Shown here: positions 36,042 to 45,678 of the stretch, one piece after another
How positions within the stretch are numbered: position 1 is the stretch's first letter
Layout: every line of letters starts with the position of its first letter
Assembly: GCF_036997615.1 (NCBI RefSeq)
Contig: NZ_JAWLQA010000008.1
Source of the DNA: Brachyspira sp949287565
GTDB lineage: Bacteria > Spirochaetota > Brachyspiria > Brachyspirales > Brachyspiraceae
Length of the DNA: 64,000 bases
Strand: one strand, 5' to 3'
Notes under the pieces: generated by a model
What the model saw: the letters and a program-made list of their open reading frames with translations, nothing else
Told to the model about the DNA's origin: nothing
Databases searched by the model: none
Program-made: the position numbers and the translations under genes

Positions 36042-38630
36042 TTAAAATAAATCTGTTAATCTGAAATCAAAAATCATAAATACTAAAAAACTATAAACAA
36101 ATCTTTTACTTATCTCTTCTTTGTTTTCGCTCTTTTGAAAATCAATAGTTATGTCTACCGGCTCATCGTATTCTGTATCAGCATCAACTTTTGCAGATAT
36201 AGTAAAAATATCTCCGTCATTTGCAGGAAATGTATATGTTATAGTCTCATTATAGCCCACTACATCATTGGTATACATATCATATTTCTTAGCAAAAAAT
36301 TTGAAAGCTCCGTAACTTGCCTCTATATTTTTTATCTTCTTTATTTCCTTTTTCAAATTATTTTTATCTAATTTTATAAGTGTTAATTGATTTATAGGCT
36401 GTACTAATTCATAATCCTCAAGCTGTTTTCTCCATTTAGCTATAGTTTCATCATCCATTTCTGCAGGAGTTGCCAAACTTATAAAATTATCAGCATTAAT
36501 TTTTACTTCTTCATCTTCACAGTTTGAATAACTTCCATCGGCTGAATATCTGAAAGTTGTTATAAAGTTTTTATCTTTATCATGCAAGTTCCATATTAAA
36601 GCAGATGCAAATCTATTCATTAAATAATTATCAATAAATACTTCTTTAAATAAATCATAGCTGTATATATCGCCGTCTATTAATGTAATACTTAAAATAC
36701 GGGCATTATGATTAATAAATTTCTGTACTTCTTTTCTTAATTCTTTTATTTCTTCTTTTAACTCTTTATCAAGATTTTGAGGAGTCTTTTTTAATTCTTT
36801 ATTATTTTTTATATCGAATAAAGTTAAACTATAATCACTATTAACAATTAATTTATAATCATCATTTAAGATTTTTTCACCTTGGGAATTAAATCCGTAA
36901 TTTGGTGTACATCTTAATCTAAATTCAGTATAACCAATATTCATTTTTTCAATCAATTCATTAATCATTCTTCCTGCTTCGCGTCTAATTTCTGCTTTCT
37001 TTGTATCTGAATATATTTCATATAATAAACTCTGAGCATATCTGCTTTCTATATTGAATTTGATCATTATGAGGAAAACTTTTGAATCAATACCTAATGA
37101 TATTAATTCTGATATCTCTTTTAAAGCTTCATCTCCTCCGTACATAGCATAAAGAAAACCTGCAATCTCTTTATCTTGATTTTCTAAATAAACATCCCTA
37201 ACAAACTTTAAAAATGATTCAAAGTCAAGCAAATTAACTATATTATCAATTTTTTCTAATCTGTTAATTGTTCTTTTTAAAGATAAATACTCTGAATATA
37301 TATACTTTATAACTGTAACATCCACTTCTCTTGATTTATCTTTTACTAGAACATGGCAATCTTTTATAAATGTAAGTTTCTTATCTTCTCTTTTAGCATT
37401 GTATTTTTTCTCTGCATACTTTTCTGCTTTTTCTATAGTTTTAAAATTATAATCTTTTGTAACAAATGAAAGCTCTGATGAAAAATCACTTTCAATTCTT
37501 TTTCTTAATCTTACAATTCTTTTATTCTTATCTTTTGCAATAAGATCATATATTTCTTTAACATTAAATTTTGTTATAGTTATATAATCTTCTTTAGGAT
37601 AAAAGGCCTGCATATATACTTTAAGCCTTGTATGCAATTTCTCCTCATCATCGCAAAAAGTACCAACTTCTTCCAAATTATCTAAATTCCAATGTTCTAA
37701 AGACTCATAACAATCATACTTATAAGCAAATCTGAATAATCCTACTGCAGTTATTACTTTTTCTGTATTCCATTTATCAAGAGGCTGATTAAAGCTTTGA
37801 GCCATATAAAACATCATATCCATATTTTCTACATTAGACACATTCCAACTATTTAAAGGCTGATTAAATTTAGTACATGAGAAAAATGTCTTTTCCATAT
37901 TTACAACATTAGAAGTGTCCCATTTATCAAAAGGCTGATTTAATTTGTCGCATTGCCTAAATAAAGAATCCATATTCGTAACATTAGAAACATCCCAATC
38001 ATTAATATTCTGATTAAAAGCATCACAATATGCAAACATACTTGATAAATCTTTAACTTTAGATGTATTCCAAGTATTTAAAGGCTGATTAAATCTTTTT
38101 GCCCTAATAAACATATTAGACATATCTTCAACATTAGAAGTATCCCATTTATCCAAAGGCTGATTAAAAAATTCACATTCCTCAAACATGCCTCTCATAT
38201 TTTTCACTTTTGATGTGTTCCAGCTATTTAAAGGCTGATTAAACTCTTTGGCACCGCAAAACATAAATCTCATATCTTCAACATTAGAAACGTCCCAATT
38301 ATCCAAAGGCTGATCAAAATTAGAACAATAGGCAAACATATTATTCATACTTTTCACTTTGGATACATTCCAATTACTTAAATCATGATCAAAATCTATA
38401 TTTGAGTATCTTACCATTGCATTATATCCCATATAAGCAAACATCATATCCATATTAGTAACATTAGAAACGTCCCAATCTTCTATGCCTTCAAAATATT
38501 TTCTTTTACTTTCATAAAAAAGTTTACTCATATCTGTGATAAGACTTGTATCAACATCATGAAGTTTTATACCGTCAGTAAATACTAGTTTTTTTAATTC
38601 TGTTTTGGTTTCTGGTTTATATTTTTTCAT
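36042..38630 (-). CDS. DUF285-repeat / DUF4132 fusion protein, copy 2
   Basis: 862 residues, AGGAAAA before the ATG, no signal peptide or membrane helix. Residues about 1-45 form the shared N-terminus, about 45-330 ten DUF285 units plus one degenerate unit. The linker (DFSSELSFVTKDYNFKTIEK) leads to a helical region (about 430-570). The DUF4132 core spans about 600-770, with VFIDNYLMNRFASALIWNLH and FRYSADGSYSNCEDEE, then DDETIAKWRKQLEDYELVQP. The end is DFRLTDLF, as in the other long copies. DUF4132 is found in MolR-type proteins and has no established activity. The alternating DKWDTS / NSWNVS units suggest a two-unit (50-residue) period. Likely a cytosolic protein-binding solenoid with a DUF4132 effector or regulator (inference). 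Confidence 0.82.
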   Translation of the reverse strand: MKKYKPETKTELKKLVFTDGIKLHDVDTSLITDMSKLFYESKRKYFEGIEDWDVSNVTNMDMMFAYMGYNAMVRYSNIDFDHDLSNWNVSKVKSMNNMFAYCSNFDQPLDNWDVSNVEDMRFMFCGAKEFNQPLNSWNTSKVKNMRGMFEECEFFNQPLDKWDTSNVEDMSNMFIRAKRFNQPLNTWNTSKVKDLSSMFAYCDAFNQNINDWDVSNVTNMDSLFRQCDKLNQPFDKWDTSNVVNMEKTFFSCTKFNQPLNSWNVSNVENMDMMFYMAQSFNQPLDKWNTEKVITAVGLFRFAYKYDCYESLEHWNLDNLEEVGTFCDDEEKLHTRLKVYMQAFYPKEDYITITKFNVKEIYDLIAKDKNKRIVRLRKRIESDFSSELSFVTKDYNFKTIEKAEKYAEKKYNAKREDKKLTFIKDCHVLVKDKSREVDVTVIKYIYSEYLSLKRTINRLEKIDNIVNLLDFESFLKFVRDVYLENQDKEIAGFLYAMYGGDEALKEISELISLGIDSKVFLIMIKFNIESRYAQSLLYEIYSDTKKAEIRREAGRMINELIEKMNIGYTEFRLRCTPNYGFNSQGEKILNDDYKLIVNSDYSLTLFDIKNNKELKKTPQNLDKELKEEIKELRKEVQKFINHNARILSITLIDGDIYSYDLFKEVFIDNYLMNRFASALIWNLHDKDKNFITTFRYSADGSYSNCEDEEVKINADNFISLATPAEMDDETIAKWRKQLEDYELVQPINQLTLIKLDKNNLKKEIKKIKNIEASYGAFKFFAKKYDMYTNDVVGYNETITYTFPANDGDIFTISAKVDADTEYDEPVDITIDFQKSENKEEISKRFVYSFLVFMIFDFRLTDLF

Positions 38631-38758
38631 AATTTTTTCCTAATATAGAATTTACATAATTATAAAAAATGAAAATTTATTATATTATAAATAACTTATT
38701 ATCAATATTAATTAATAATTCATATATTTTTAGTAATATCAGATTCAGAAAAGCTTTA

Positions 38759-39634
38759 TTATAATTTATTTATTTCTTCTATACTTAATCCAGTATTATC
38801 ACTTATAAATTTTGCATCCAAGCCTGACTTTTTTAAACTTTTAGCTATAGAAATGGCTTTATTTTTTTCTCCTTCTTCTCTACCTAATCTTCTTTCTTCA
38901 TCAAGCATTATTTGATTACCATATAAGTATGCTTCTTTTTTTTCATACTCCATCATCATTAATTTACTTTTCACAAAATTATTATATTTTTTCTGTACTT
39001 CTTCCATTATAGGTTTTTCTTTTACTATTTCAGACATAGAAGCCTCCAAATTTTTACTTGTAAACATTTTTAACCAACAATTTAAATCTTTAGTTAATAT
39101 GTTTTTCTTGAATTTTTTTAACTCTATTATATGTATTTGTAAATGATCCGTAAGAAGTTTTTTATTATTCATTTCATAAAGCATATAACAGGAATGTATA
39201 TTTTTAGTTTTATCTAAATTGAAATTTAATAGATTAATACTTATAACAGGAGTAAGTTCATCATATCTTTCACCATGTTTTAATAGTTTGCTGTAATTAG
39301 CAGCCCAATAATAAAGTATTCTTTCAGGAAATCTTGAATTTCCTTGTAATTGTATTTCTATTATAACTACTGCCCCATTCTGTGTGATGCACTTTACGTC
39401 AACTATGGTTTCTTTTAAATTTCTATTCTTTTTTAAATTAAGGCGACTGCCCGCCTTCGGCGAAGGAGTAAGAATTTCCACAGAACGAAAAGTTTTCATA
39501 TTAGCATTGAGCATTATAGAATTAATAAAATCTAAAAGTATACACTCACTGCTTCCCTTATCAGTAAAAAGGTATCGTATAAAATAATCATTCAAAGGAT
39601 TGAAATATTCTTTAGTATTTAAAGTATTACTCAT
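38759..39634 (-). CDS. Rpn-family PD-(D/E)XK nuclease / putative transposase
   Basis: 291 residues matching the recombination-promoting nuclease family: FNPLNDYFIRYLFTDKGSSE at the start and the catalytic strand pattern VDVKCITQNGAVVIIEIQLQ, with Asp of VDVK and E-x-Q of IEIQ as candidate active-site residues. The C-terminus is helical and charged. Rpn proteins cut DNA and promote recA-independent recombination; many act like mobile genes. It interrupts the DUF285 array. The segment TPSPKAGSRLNLKKN is unusual: the SPKAGSR part is encoded by a GC-rich palindromic stretch (39443-39467) like the cassettes of the intergenic repeats, kept in frame. No clear ribosome site precedes the ATG. Confidence 0.82.
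   Translation of the reverse strand: MSNTLNTKEYFNPLNDYFIRYLFTDKGSSECILLDFINSIMLNANMKTFRSVEILTPSPKAGSRLNLKKNRNLKETIVDVKCITQNGAVVIIEIQLQGNSRFPERILYYWAANYSKLLKHGERYDELTPVISINLLNFNLDKTKNIHSCYMLYEMNNKKLLTDHLQIHIIELKKFKKNILTKDLNCWLKMFTSKNLEASMSEIVKEKPIMEEVQKKYNNFVKSKLMMMEYEKKEAYLYGNQIMLDEERRLGREEGEKNKAISIAKSLKKSGLDAKFISDNTGLSIEEINKL
39443..39467 (-). repeat. In-frame GC-rich cassette inside the Rpn nuclease gene
   Basis: CGACTGCCCGCCTTCGGCGA and flanking bases include the palindrome CCTTC-GGC-GAAGG. It is GC-rich in a gene that is otherwise mostly A/T, and resembles the GC-rich cassettes of the intergenic repeat copies. It encodes SPKAGSR, which I do not expect at this place in the family. Confidence 0.55.
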
Positions 39635-39665
39635 AAATATATTATACTGAAAATTATTAAGTTTG

Positions 39666-42260
39666 TCAAAATAAATCAGTTAGTCTGAAATCCAAAATTA
39701 TAAACACTAAAAATGTATAAATAAATCTCTTGCTTATATCTTTTTTATTTTCAGCTTTTTTGAAATCAATACTAATATTTATTAAATCATCATATTCTAC
39801 ATCCTCATCAACTTTTGCAGACATAGCAAAAATATCTCCGTCATTTGCTGTGAATGTATATGTTATAGTGTCATTATCTCCTAATACATCATTGGTATGC
39901 ATATCATATTTTTGAGCAAAGAATTTAAAAGCTCCATAGCTTGTATCTATATTTTTTATTTTCTTTATTTCTTTTTTCAAATTATCTTTATTTAATTTTA
40001 TTTGTGTTAATTGATTTATAGCCTGTGATAATTGAGAATCTTCAAGCTGTTTTCTCCATTTATCTATAGTTTCATTGTCCATTTCTATAGGAGTTGCCAA
40101 ACTCATGAAATTATCAGCATTAATTTTTATTTTTTCATTTTCTGTATTTAAATAGTTTCCATCGTTTGTATATCTAAAAGTTGTTATAAAGTTTTTATCT
40201 TTATCATACAAGTTCCATATTAAACCAGAACCAAATTTATTCATTAAATAGTTATCAATAAAAACTTCTTTAAACAAGTCATAACTCAATATATCACCGT
40301 CTATTAACATAATACTTAAAATATGTGAGCTATGATTAATAAACTTATCTGCTTCTTTACCTAATTCTTTTATTTTATCTTTTAATTTTTTATCAAGATT
40401 TTGAGGTACTTTTTTTAATTCTTTATTATTTTTTATATCGAATAAAGTTAAAGTATAATCATTATTGACAATTAATTTATAATCATCATTTAATTTTTTT
40501 TCACCTTTAGAATTGAATCCCAAATTAGGCATACATCTTAATCTAAATTCAGTATAACCTATATTAATTTTTTCAAGTAACTCATTAATCATTTCTACTG
40601 CTTCTTTACGAATTGCACTTTTAGTTGAATTTAGATATATTTTATATAATAAACTCTGAGCATATCTGCTTTCTATATTGAAGCTTATCATTGTAAGGAG
40701 ATTTTTTGATTCAATAGTATTCATTAATTCTGATATTTTCTTTAAAGCTTCATCTCCTCCATACATAGCATAAACAAAAGCAGTGATAACTTCATCTTGA
40801 TTTTTTAAATAAATCTCTTTAGTAAAATTCACAAATGATTTTAAATCAAGCAAATTAACCATATTATCAATTTTTTCTAATTTTTTAATAGTTTTCTTTA
40901 AAGACAAATATTCTGAATATATATACTTTATAAGATTGATATTTACTTCTATTGATTTATCTTTTATTAATACATGGCAATTCTGTATAAATTCAAGTTT
41001 CTTATCATATTTTTTAGCATTGTAATTTCTTTCAGCATACTTTTCTGCTTTTTCTATAGTTTTGAAATTATAATTATTTGTAACAAATGAAAGCTCTGAT
41101 GAGAAATCACTTTCAAGTCTTTTTTTCAATCTTACAACTTTTTTATTTTTATCATCTGAAATAAGCTCATATATTTCTTTAACATTAAATTTTGTTATAC
41201 TTATAATATCGGCCTTAGGAAAAAATGCCTGCCTATATACTTGAATTCTTGTAGGTAATTTATCCATATCCTTATCATCACAAATTATACTTATAGCTTG
41301 TAAACTGTCTAAATTCCAATTTGCTAAAGATTCATAATGATCAAACTTGCGTGCATAGGCAAACAACAACATTACACTAATGACATTTCTTGTATCCCAT
41401 TTATCAAGAGGCTGATTAAATTCTTCTGTAAAAGCAAACATATGCTCTATATTTGTTACTTTAGACATATTCCAGCTATTTAAAGGCTGATTAAATTTAC
41501 CGCATGCTCTAAATGCAAATTCCATACTTTCAACATTAGAAGTATCCCATTTATCTAAAGGTTGATTAAAATTTTCACAGTCCGAAAATATATGTTGCAT
41601 ATTTTTCACATTAGATACGTCCCAATCATTAAGAGGCTGATCAAAAGCTTTACAATAACGAAACGTCTTTGATAAATCTTCAACATTAGATACATTCCAA
41701 TTATTTATATTCTGGTTAAATTTCAAAGCCACATTAAACATATTAGACATATCTTTAACATTAGAAACATCCCATTTGTCCAAAGGTCTATTAAATGCTT
41801 CACAGCTATGAAACATATCGCTCATATCTTTCACTTTAGATACATTCCAATTATTTAAAGGCTGATTAAACTTTTTAGCACCCAAAAACATGCCAGCCAT
41901 ATTTTCCACATTTGAAACGTCCCATTTATTTAAAGGCTGATTAAAATATGTACAACAAGCAAACATATAAATCATGTTTTTCACTTTTGATACATTCCAA
42001 TTATTTAAATTAGAATTAAACTCTGTCATTGAGTATTGTCCCAAAACATTGTAGTCCATATATGCAAACATATAAGCCATATTCTCAACATTAGAAGTAT
42101 CCCACTCTCCTATGCCATCAAAATCTTTTCTTTCAGTTTTATTAAAAAGGTCGCTCATATCTGTAATAAGACTTGTATCAATATCACCAAGTTTTATACC
42201 GTTGTTGGTGAATACTAATCTTTTTAATTCTTCTTTTGTTGTTGGTTTATATTTTTTCAT
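39666..42260 (-). CDS. DUF285-repeat / DUF4132 fusion protein, copy 3
   Basis: 864 residues from ATG 42260, supported by GAGGAT 7 nt upstream; the ORF opens five codons earlier. Ten DUF285 units plus a degenerate one (ANWNLD) occupy about 50-340. The C-terminal module follows copy 2 throughout, including FIDNYLMNKFGSGLIWNLYD and DNETIDKWRKQLEDSQLSQA, and ends DFRLTDLF. Some unit positions depart from the consensus (FNRPLDKWDV, NSWNMSKV), so the binding face of the solenoid has changed relative to its neighbours. It is preceded by the gap carrying repeat copy C and followed 31 nt later by the Rpn gene. Confidence 0.82.
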   Translation of the reverse strand: MKKYKPTTKEELKRLVFTNNGIKLGDIDTSLITDMSDLFNKTERKDFDGIGEWDTSNVENMAYMFAYMDYNVLGQYSMTEFNSNLNNWNVSKVKNMIYMFACCTYFNQPLNKWDVSNVENMAGMFLGAKKFNQPLNNWNVSKVKDMSDMFHSCEAFNRPLDKWDVSNVKDMSNMFNVALKFNQNINNWNVSNVEDLSKTFRYCKAFDQPLNDWDVSNVKNMQHIFSDCENFNQPLDKWDTSNVESMEFAFRACGKFNQPLNSWNMSKVTNIEHMFAFTEEFNQPLDKWDTRNVISVMLLFAYARKFDHYESLANWNLDSLQAISIICDDKDMDKLPTRIQVYRQAFFPKADIISITKFNVKEIYELISDDKNKKVVRLKKRLESDFSSELSFVTNNYNFKTIEKAEKYAERNYNAKKYDKKLEFIQNCHVLIKDKSIEVNINLIKYIYSEYLSLKKTIKKLEKIDNMVNLLDLKSFVNFTKEIYLKNQDEVITAFVYAMYGGDEALKKISELMNTIESKNLLTMISFNIESRYAQSLLYKIYLNSTKSAIRKEAVEMINELLEKINIGYTEFRLRCMPNLGFNSKGEKKLNDDYKLIVNNDYTLTLFDIKNNKELKKVPQNLDKKLKDKIKELGKEADKFINHSSHILSIMLIDGDILSYDLFKEVFIDNYLMNKFGSGLIWNLYDKDKNFITTFRYTNDGNYLNTENEKIKINADNFMSLATPIEMDNETIDKWRKQLEDSQLSQAINQLTQIKLNKDNLKKEIKKIKNIDTSYGAFKFFAQKYDMHTNDVLGDNDTITYTFTANDGDIFAMSAKVDEDVEYDDLINISIDFKKAENKKDISKRFIYTFLVFIILDFRLTDLF

Positions 42261-42384
42261 AATTAATATCCTCATTATAAATTTTAATATATGTAAATAG
42301 CAGCACTCAATTAACTACCAATAATAATACTTATTTATATATAAGTAAACAAATATATTTTGTAAATTTTATATTTTGTAAATA

Positions 42385-42684
42385 TATTATCAACTTTTTT
42401 GTCGCTCACGCTCTGCGGGCTTCGCCAAAGTTGCTGCCTACGGCAACGCATATACTACAGTTTAATATTTTAAGAATATGTATTAAATATACTATAATAC
42501 CATACTTTTAGCTCAAAAATGCAGTCTTTCGCCGTAGGCGGACTTCGCCTGTGCCACGCCAAAGGCGGACGTCGTCCAAAAGAACTGGGGGTGTTACGAA
42601 GTACGCAGAGCGGTGGGGCAAAGCCACCACAAACAATAAAATTAAAAAACTAAAATCGACAAACTTAAAATTTTTCAGTATATA
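42385..42684 (+). repeat. Intergenic modular repeat, copy C
   Basis: About 300 bp in the 528-nt gap 42261-42788. The hairpin CAACTTT...AAAGTTG has its loop enlarged by a GC-rich block (GTCGCTCACGCTCTGCGGGC and following). A second GC-rich block (CGCCGTAGGCGGACTTCGCC and GCCAAAGGCGGACGTCG) interrupts the arm that normally pairs with AAAAGAAC. The 3' end GACAAACTTAAAATTTTTCA then GTATATA is the complement of the leading end in copies A, F and G. I see no gene in the gap; the 63-codon ORF here is translated repeat DNA. Confidence 0.72.
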
Positions 42685-42788
42685 TAACATTAAATACAAT
42701 TTCTAACAATTAATTATATATCGTATTATTTAAAAAATACAGAATGTTTCTTACAAAAACTTTATTCCTCCTATTACTCATATAAAAA

Positions 42789-45176
42789 TTAAAATAAATC
42801 TGTCAATCTAAAATCCCATATAATTAATACTAATAAAGTATAAACAAATCTTTTACTTATCTCTTTTTTGTTTTCACTCTTTTTAAAATCAATAGTAATA
42901 TTTATTTGCTCATCATATTCCCCCTGAATTTTTGATGTCATAGTAAAAATATCTTCGTCATTTGATGTAAATGAATAAGTTATAATACCATCATATCCTA
43001 TTACATTACTAATATTCATTTTATATTTTTTAGTAAAATATTTAAAAGAACTATAAGTTGCATTTATATTTTTTATTTTATTTATTTCTTTTTCCAAATT
43101 ATTTTTATCTAATTTTATAACTGTTAATTGCTGTAAAGGCTGTGCTATTTCATAATCTTCAAGCTGTTTTCTCCATTTATCTATAGTGTCATCGTCCATT
43201 TCTACAGGACTTGCTAAACTTATAAAATTATCATAATTAATTTTTATTTCTTCATCTTCACAGTTTGAATAACTTCCGTCGCCTGAATATCTGAAAGTTG
43301 TTATAAAATTAGAATCTTTGTCATATAGATTCCATATCAAAGATGAAGCAAATTTATTCATCATAATATTATCAATAAAAATGTCTTTGAATATATCATA
43401 ACTGTATTTATTACCATTTATTAATGTAATGGCTAGAAGATTAGAATTATTTTTAATAAACTTTTTTATTTCTTTTCTTAATTTTGTTATTTTTTCTTTT
43501 AACTTTTTATCAAGATTTTTAGGAATCTTTTTAAATTCTTTATTATTTTTTATATCAAACAAGCTCAAAGAATAATCACTATTCAAAATTAATTTATAAT
43601 CTTCACTTAAATATTTTTCACCTTTAGAATTAAACCCGAAATCAAAAGCATATCTTAATCTAAATTCAGTATAATCAATATTCATTATTTCAAGCAGTTC
43701 ATTAATTATTTTTTCTGCTTCGAGTCTAACTTCTGTTTTCTTAGTAGTCATAAATATTTTATATAATAATTTAAGGGCATATTTACTTTGATTATTTAAT
43801 TTAATTATTATAAGTGAAAGTTTTGTATCATGTGCTTTTTTATATATATTTTTTAAAGCCTCATCTCCTCCATATATTCCATAAACAAAAGCAGCAGTTT
43901 CTTTATTGGTTTCATCATAAATATTTTTAATAAACTTTATGAATGATTCTCTATCAAGCAACTTAACTATATTATCAATTTTTACTAATCTTTTAACATC
44001 TCTTTTGAGAGACAAATATTCCAAATATATATACTTTATAACATTAATATTAACTTCTCTTGATTTATCTTTTATTAAAACTTTATAATCATTATTTATA
44101 AAGCTCACTTTTTTATCATCTTTTTTATTATAATTATTTTCAATATAGTTTTCTGCTTCTTCTATAGTTTTAAAATCATTTGTAACGGATGAAAGTACCG
44201 AAGAAAAATCACTTTCAAGTTTTTTTCTTAATGCCGCAATTTTTTTATTTGTATCTTTTGATATTGAATCATATATTTCTTTGACATTATCTTTTGTGAT
44301 ATCTAAATAATTTTGATTAGAACAATAAAAAGCCTGAAGATATGCTCTGATTCTTAAAGGCAATTTTTCTTTGTCATCACATAATTCATTCATATTTAAG
44401 ATTTTATTTAAATCCCAATTTGCTAATGAATCATAACAATTAAACACTTTAGAATACTTAAACATTGAGTCAATTTTTTTTAAATTTTTTGTATCCCATT
44501 TATCAAGAGGCTGATTAAATGAAACAGTATCACAAAACATAGCTTCCATATTTTTCACATTAGATACATTCCAGCTATTTAAAGGTTGATTAAAATCCTT
44601 GCATTGTACAAACATCTCATGCATATTTTCAACTTTTGAGGTGTCCCATTTATATAAAGGCTGATTGAATTTATAAGCTCTTCTAAATGTACCTTCCATA
44701 GTTTTGACATTAGATACGTCCCAATCATTAATAGGCTGATTAAAAGCTTCACACTCACAAAACATATAACTTAAATCTTCAACTTTACTGACATTCCAAT
44801 TATTTATATTTTGATTAAATGATTTAGCATAATTAAACATAAAACTCATAGTCTTAACATTTGAAGTATTCCATTTATATAAAGGCTGATTAAATTTCAT
44901 AGCAGCCTGAAACATACCGCTCATATTCTTGACATTAGATACATTCCAATTATTTAAAGTATGATTAAACTCTATTTCCCAAAAAAACATAAATGACATA
45001 TCCTCAACATTAGAAGTATCCCAATCTTCTATGCCTTCAAAATCTTTCCTTTCACTTTTATGAAAAAGATAACTCATATCTGTGATAAGGCTTGTATCTA
45101 CATCACTAAGTTTTACACCGTCTGTAAATACTAATTTTTTTAATTCTTCTTTTGTTGATGGTTTGTACTTCTTCAT
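42789..45176 (-). CDS. DUF285-repeat / DUF4132 fusion protein, copy 4 (two units shorter)
   Basis: 795 residues. It has the shared N-terminus (MKKYKPSTKEELKKLVFTDG), eight DUF285 units plus one degenerate unit (ANWDLN), then the full C-terminal module ending DFRLTDLF. The loop after the first unit is also about 10 residues shorter than in copies 2, 3 and 5. The loss of exactly two units fits deletion of one 150-nt double unit. I see no ribosome site before the ATG at 45176 (only A/T), unlike most sister copies, so its translation may be weak. Its 3' flank is nearly identical to that of copy 5. Confidence 0.8.
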   Translation of the reverse strand: MKKYKPSTKEELKKLVFTDGVKLSDVDTSLITDMSYLFHKSERKDFEGIEDWDTSNVEDMSFMFFWEIEFNHTLNNWNVSNVKNMSGMFQAAMKFNQPLYKWNTSNVKTMSFMFNYAKSFNQNINNWNVSKVEDLSYMFCECEAFNQPINDWDVSNVKTMEGTFRRAYKFNQPLYKWDTSKVENMHEMFVQCKDFNQPLNSWNVSNVKNMEAMFCDTVSFNQPLDKWDTKNLKKIDSMFKYSKVFNCYDSLANWDLNKILNMNELCDDKEKLPLRIRAYLQAFYCSNQNYLDITKDNVKEIYDSISKDTNKKIAALRKKLESDFSSVLSSVTNDFKTIEEAENYIENNYNKKDDKKVSFINNDYKVLIKDKSREVNINVIKYIYLEYLSLKRDVKRLVKIDNIVKLLDRESFIKFIKNIYDETNKETAAFVYGIYGGDEALKNIYKKAHDTKLSLIIIKLNNQSKYALKLLYKIFMTTKKTEVRLEAEKIINELLEIMNIDYTEFRLRYAFDFGFNSKGEKYLSEDYKLILNSDYSLSLFDIKNNKEFKKIPKNLDKKLKEKITKLRKEIKKFIKNNSNLLAITLINGNKYSYDIFKDIFIDNIMMNKFASSLIWNLYDKDSNFITTFRYSGDGSYSNCEDEEIKINYDNFISLASPVEMDDDTIDKWRKQLEDYEIAQPLQQLTVIKLDKNNLEKEINKIKNINATYSSFKYFTKKYKMNISNVIGYDGIITYSFTSNDEDIFTMTSKIQGEYDEQINITIDFKKSENKKEISKRFVYTLLVLIIWDFRLTDLF

Positions 45177-45246
45177 AATTTAATCAAAATTAATTATTTT
45201 TTAGAGCAGACAGAATATATTTGCCCCAAACATAATGCCTACTCTC

Positions 45247-45573
45247 TATATACTGAAATGATTTCATTTTGCCGACCACTGCACATTATATAATTATTAT
45301 CAACTTTTTTGCCGCACAAAAAAGTTACAAAAAACGCAATTACTAGAACTTTATATTAAAAATACATGTATTAAATGTATGATATAACCTATATTTATAC
45401 TAAAAATGCAGTTCTTCGCGAAGCGTATCCGAGCCTGTCGAGGATATAGGTTCTTTTATACCAATACCGAAAGGTACCTACTCGGTAAAAGAACTGGGGT
45501 ATGGGGCAAAGCCCCAGATATAAAAACAAAAATAAATTTATATTTTTGACAAACTGTATTTGTTTAGGTATAT
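45247..45573 (+). repeat. Intergenic modular repeat, copy D
   Basis: About 325 bp in the 502-nt gap 45177-45678. The 5' end TATATACTGAAATGATTTCA and the block GCCGACCACTGCACATTATA mirror copy B. The hairpin AACTTTTTTG-CCGCA-CAAAAAAGTT is intact. The second hairpin (GTTCTTTTA...AAAAGAAC) has an extra inner hairpin TACCGA...TCGGTA. A GC-rich cassette TTCGCGAAGCGTATCCGAGC plus CTGTCGAGGATA at about 45414-45446 is also in copy E, in inverse orientation. No gene is supported; a 64-codon ORF here is repeat-derived. Confidence 0.75.
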
Positions 45574-45678
45574 ATAACATTAAATACAATTCCTAACAAT
45601 TAATTATATATCGTATTATTTAAAAAATACAGAATGTTTCTTACAAAAACTTTATGCCTCCTATTACTCATATAAAAA

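Noticed and set aside
42508..42699. 63-codon minus-strand ORF with a GC-rich part
   Set aside because: It lies wholly in repeat copy C; similar ORFs in copies D, E and F-G arise from the same repeat, not from a conserved protein.
45395..45589. 64-codon minus-strand ORF
   Set aside because: Repeat copy D read in one frame; no ribosome site and no conserved product.
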